Shown here piece by piece: positions 6,469-8,805 of a stretch of DNA of 8,805 bases. The translations under genes and the position numbers were made by a program. The notes beneath the pieces are model-generated. The model was given only the letters and a program-made list of their open reading frames with translations. It was not told where the DNA came from and did not search any database. Positions within the stretch are counted from its first letter, which is position 1. Each line of letters opens with the position of its first letter. Source of the stretch: Candidatus Accumulibacter sp. UBA704 (lineage in GTDB: Bacteria; Pseudomonadota; Gammaproteobacteria; Burkholderiales; Rhodocyclaceae); the NCBI GenBank assembly GCA_002304785.1, contig DBMG01000057.1:1-8805 (forward strand), written 5' to 3'.

Positions 6469-7932
6469 TCAGAGATCCGGCGCGACCTGAGCGGCGATGC
6501 GTGAAAGCGCAGCCGAGATTTCCCGCTCGAGCAAGGCCGCGCCGTCGGCACTGCACCACTCCGCAACAGCCCGCGGCGCAGGCCGCTCCGGCACGAACTG
6601 CGCATACAACGGCGAGCGTGGCGCATGAGGGCTCTGGATCGGCGGTTGCGGGGCCGAAGACCACACTCTGTAATAGCGAACAATGCCGTCATCGACCGTT
6701 TCAATCCGCAGCTCCAACGCGAGTTCCAGCGCCAAGCTGTCCGACTGGCCGGATTCCCTGAGGCGCAGTAGCGGCACGGATGTTATCAACCGGTGGCTCG
6801 CGCGCCCGCTCTCGGCGGCGTCCGGAAACCGTTTTCCGCGAGCACGTGCGGCTTGCTCGAGCGCCGGAGTGAATCGGGAAGCGAAGTCGATGGTGCCGAC
6901 CGAAGCAGAGAGCCGGTCGATGCAAGGCTGCACTTCCGCACGGCGGCCCTCGGCCTGCGCAGCGGCGCCGGCACGCGTAGCCAACCCGGCTCCGATCGCC
7001 AGCAGGTTATAGACGGAGATGGGCCGGGGCTGACCGGCGCTTGGAATCACTCCCCACGGTGCCAGTTCGGCTCCCGTGAAGACGGCCTCGATCTTCCCCA
7101 AACCACGCGCCACGAAGTGCATGGCGCCCGACTCCGGGACACGCGTTCCCGGCCGCGATCGGCCATACGGCACCAACGGCAGGGATTCCACGGCCAGATC
7201 CGGCAACGACACGGCGATCACCTGATTCGCCGACTGCGGATCATCCATTGGTTCAACGTCACCACACGAGTCGATCAGGTTGCCGAACACTCCGCGGCCG
7301 CTTCTGCACGTGACTGACAAGGAGCCGAGATAGACGACCTGTCCATTCTCCGGCACCTGAAACCAGAAACCCGGCAGTTCCCGGAAATCCGGCGGAGGCA
7401 TGTCTCTCAGAACAAAGGCCATCAATTCGGGAGCCCAGAAGCCGCCACGACCCTGAACGAACGTGTATTGCGTCAACCGGCCGTAGCGGGCGCTGGCGGC
7501 ATGGTAGGCGACGGCAGGCGGATTCTGCTCGACACCCGGCGGCAGCACGAGCAGATAGTAAACGCCGGGCGACAGCAACAGATAATGCCATCCGTCTGCC
7601 GCCGTGCTTTGGGAAAACGAAGCCGGAGTGACGCGCATCGGAGCCCCCATGTCGCCCAGGCTGGCAAGGTAGATACGCACGGCGTTGTTGCTGTCCCCCG
7701 GATCCAATGGAGAGACCGCCTTGCCGTCGATGGTCGTAGCGAGGCGGAACAGAGCGACGGCCTGCATGCGATTCCTGACGCTCTCGATATCGCTTGCCGT
7801 AGGAGGTCGGATCGACATCGAAGGCGCGCATCCGGCAAGCCCCGCGATCAGGAGAACGGCCAACGCCACCAAGAGCGCAGAATGCGGAGACTTCAATCCG
7901 GCTACCGATTCCCCTCTCTTGCCTCGAACCAT
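6469..7932 (-). CDS. Predicted outer-membrane lipoprotein of unknown family
   Basis: A 487-residue protein that I do not recognise. The N-terminus is a lipoprotein signal: basic MVRGKRGE, hydrophobic core about 19-31, and lipobox L-A-G-C with Cys35. The residue after Cys35 is Ala, not Asp, which fits sorting to the outer membrane. I chose the ATG at 7932 over an upstream in-frame start at 7998 because it has a strong AAAGGGAA ribosome site six bases away and places the lipobox correctly. The first part of the mature protein (about 55-205) is rich in beta-strand-like runs (HYLLLSPGVYYLLVLPPG), recalling small envelope beta-domains with a 'peptide delivered by PG turn'. Four further cysteines (209, 223, 337, 460) could form two disulfides in the periplasm. 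The C-terminal part (about 383-425) again alternates like beta strands. No enzyme motif is seen and the gene stands alone, so its function is unknown. Confidence 0.82.
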   Translation of the reverse strand: MVRGKRGESVAGLKSPHSALLVALAVLLIAGLAGCAPSMSIRPPTASDIESVRNRMQAVALFRLATTIDGKAVSPLDPGDSNNAVRIYLASLGDMGAPMRVTPASFSQSTAADGWHYLLLSPGVYYLLVLPPGVEQNPPAVAYHAASARYGRLTQYTFVQGRGGFWAPELMAFVLRDMPPPDFRELPGFWFQVPENGQVVYLGSLSVTCRSGRGVFGNLIDSCGDVEPMDDPQSANQVIAVSLPDLAVESLPLVPYGRSRPGTRVPESGAMHFVARGLGKIEAVFTGAELAPWGVIPSAGQPRPISVYNLLAIGAGLATRAGAAAQAEGRRAEVQPCIDRLSASVGTIDFASRFTPALEQAARARGKRFPDAAESGRASHRLITSVPLLRLRESGQSDSLALELALELRIETVDDGIVRYYRVWSSAPQPPIQSPHAPRSPLYAQFVPERPAPRAVAEWCSADGAALLEREISAALSRIAAQVAPDL

Positions 7933-7937
7933 GATGA

Positions 7938-7945
7938 TTCCCTTT
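7938..7945 (-). promoter_or_regulatory. Ribosome binding site that fixes the lipoprotein start
   Basis: On the minus strand AAAGGGAA ends five bases before the ATG at 7932, with its GGGA core six bases away. This is near-ideal and makes the upstream start at 7998 (22 residues longer, polar, pushing the signal peptide inward) unlikely. Confidence 0.7.
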
Positions 7946-8074
7946 GCCCGTTCGCGACGAAACTGCCATCCGTCCTTTTCATCTTGGTGCGGGAACACCG
8001 CTTGTTCAAGTCCGTTCGCTCTCTCTGGAATCGGTCAGAGCCGCTGGAGCAAGTTGTACAAGAAGGGGGATCGG

Positions 8075-8111
8075 GCATTCGGCTGATCCTTGTGCGCTGG
8101 CAGCCGAACGC
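8075..8111. repeat. Imperfect 11-bp inverted repeat upstream of the lipoprotein gene
   Basis: GCATTCGGCTG (8075-8085) pairs with CAGCCGAACGC (8101-8111), ten of eleven positions, with a 15-nt spacer. It lies about 143 bases upstream of the lipoprotein start and about 100 bases beyond the flavoprotein stop. It could be an operator for the lipoprotein gene, or a second RNA hairpin at the end of the flavoprotein transcript. It has no following T-run. The remaining bases of the 7933-8212 gap show no gene or convincing promoter. Confidence 0.5.
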
Positions 8112-8160
8112 ATGATTCGCCAACACAACATTCCACACGCCCGGTTGGTCCGTGCGCCCG

Positions 8161-8189
8161 TAACAAAACGGGGCGGTCGCCCGCCCCGT
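8161..8189 (-). terminator. Intrinsic terminator of the flavoprotein operon
   Basis: On the minus strand a perfect 9-bp GC-rich stem (acggggcgg, 8176-8168 side, paired with 8189-8181) closes on a 4-nt GCGA loop and runs straight into TTTGTTA. It begins 23 bases after the stop codon at 8213. Stem, tetraloop and T-rich tail make this the clearest terminator in the window. Confidence 0.82.
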
Positions 8190-8212
8190 CATGGAATCGC
8201 TTACAAAGGCGA

Positions 8213-8805
8213 TTACGCCAGCCCGTGCTTCACCTTGCTGGCCTGCTCCTGCGGCTTGAACAGGTTGAAACGCGGCAGGAACTTGTCCCAGTCGATGATG
8301 TGGCCGTCGATCTCGGGGCCGTCGATGCAGGCGTGCTTGCGCACCAGCTTGCCTTCGATATTGACCGGCACCATGCACGCTCCGCACATGCCGGTCGCAT
8401 CAACCATGATCGAGTTGAGGCTGGCCACGGTCTTCACGCCGTACGGCTTGGTCAGGTCGCTGACGGCGCGCATCATCATTGGCGGGCCGATGGTGACGAC
8501 TTCGGCGATGTTGCGGCCCTTGCTCTTCTTGCCGTTCTTGAGCATTTCCTCGAGCGGCGTCGACACGAAGCCCTTGATGCCGAAGCTGCCGTCATTGCTG
8601 GTGTAGATCACGTCGAGCTGGTCGCCGAACTCCGCCTGCAGTTTCCCGACCCGCTCGTCCTCCTTCGTCCAGAACAACAGATCGGCACTGCGGAAGCCCG
8701 AAATCAGCGTCACGTGGTTGCCCAAGCGCAAGTGTTCGCGTGCGATCGGGTATACCGGCGGCAAACCAACGCCGCCCGCAGTGAACACGACGGTCTGCTT
8801 CTTCG
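8213..8805 (-). CDS. SudB/NfnA-like FAD/NAD-binding [2Fe-2S] oxidoreductase subunit (5' partial)
   Basis: The C-terminal 196 or so residues of a ferredoxin-NADP reductase-like subunit (the sulfide dehydrogenase/NfnA/dihydroorotate dehydrogenase electron-transfer type). The visible part begins in the nucleotide-binding domain, TVVFTAGGVGLPPVYPIA, followed by the LISGFRSADLLFW strand. It ends with the iron-sulfur region: VDATGMCGACMVP, then ACIDGPEIDGHIIDWDKF. In NfnA one Asp and three Cys hold the [2Fe-2S] cluster, and the Asp plus the three Cys in these motifs are all present here. The enzyme moves electrons between NAD(P)H, FAD and a partner subunit (a GltD-like SudA/NfnB protein), which would be encoded further right. 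The FAD-binding N-terminus lies outside the window; full-length members have about 280-300 residues. A terminator follows directly, so this is the last gene of its operon. Confidence 0.9.
   Translation of the reverse strand, partial: KKQTVVFTAGGVGLPPVYPIAREHLRLGNHVTLISGFRSADLLFWTKEDERVGKLQAEFGDQLDVIYTSNDGSFGIKGFVSTPLEEMLKNGKKSKGRNIAEVVTIGPPMMMRAVSDLTKPYGVKTVASLNSIMVDATGMCGACMVPVNIEGKLVRKHACIDGPEIDGHIIDWDKFLPRFNLFKPQEQASKVKHGLA

Noticed and set aside
6299..6504. Two short plus-strand frames in the convergent gap
   Set aside because: No ribosome site, no recognisable protein character, and overlap with the end of the lipoprotein gene.
7468..8115. Long plus-strand frames opposite the lipoprotein gene and its upstream gap
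   Set aside because: The lipobox, strong ribosome site and coherent protein on the minus strand explain the region; the plus frames are low-complexity shadows.

Overview
The window is GC-rich and reads as proteobacterial chromosome. Domain wording (an EAL domain with the HPLAVDVGEWV signature, a divergent GlxA/isochorismatase pair, a SudB/NfnA-type flavoprotein) suggests a betaproteobacterium, perhaps Rhodocyclales. That placement is inference from protein style, not a database match. I see no tRNA, rRNA, CRISPR array, transposase, phage gene or insertion sequence.

Layout, left to right. (1) Positions 2-1228, plus strand: an M20-family amidohydrolase of the AbgB/PM20D2 type, cut at its 5' end by the window. 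(2) A perfect 10-bp hairpin at 1243-1268 separates it from a convergent minus-strand block. (3) The minus-strand block, in transcription order, is a GlxA-type DJ-1/PfpI-AraC regulator (5528-4554), a small membrane protein (4454-4098) and a large membrane c-di-GMP enzyme with SBP-TM-PAS-GGDEF-EAL architecture (4015-1328). (4) Divergent from the regulator is an isochorismatase-fold cysteine hydrolase (5622-6227, plus), with a 93-bp shared control region. (5) A 241-bp convergent gap leads to a minus-strand, 487-residue lipoprotein of unknown family (7932-6469). (6) A 280-bp gap holds an imperfect 11-bp inverted repeat and a clear intrinsic terminator. (7) The terminator closes a minus-strand operon whose last gene, a SudB/NfnA-like NAD/FAD [2Fe-2S] subunit, runs off the right edge.

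How the genes may work together. The divergent regulator/hydrolase pair is a common local circuit in which a GlxA-type regulator controls a small amidase-like hydrolase. The regulator, small membrane protein and c-di-GMP enzyme lie on one strand with gaps of 99 and about 80 bp, so read-through is possible but unproven. The c-di-GMP enzyme keeps the Arg and Asp that bind amino acids in HisJ-like periplasmic domains, so it may couple an extracellular amino acid or similar ligand to c-di-GMP turnover. I find no clearly new multi-gene system. The least explained items are the orphan lipoprotein and the small membrane protein.
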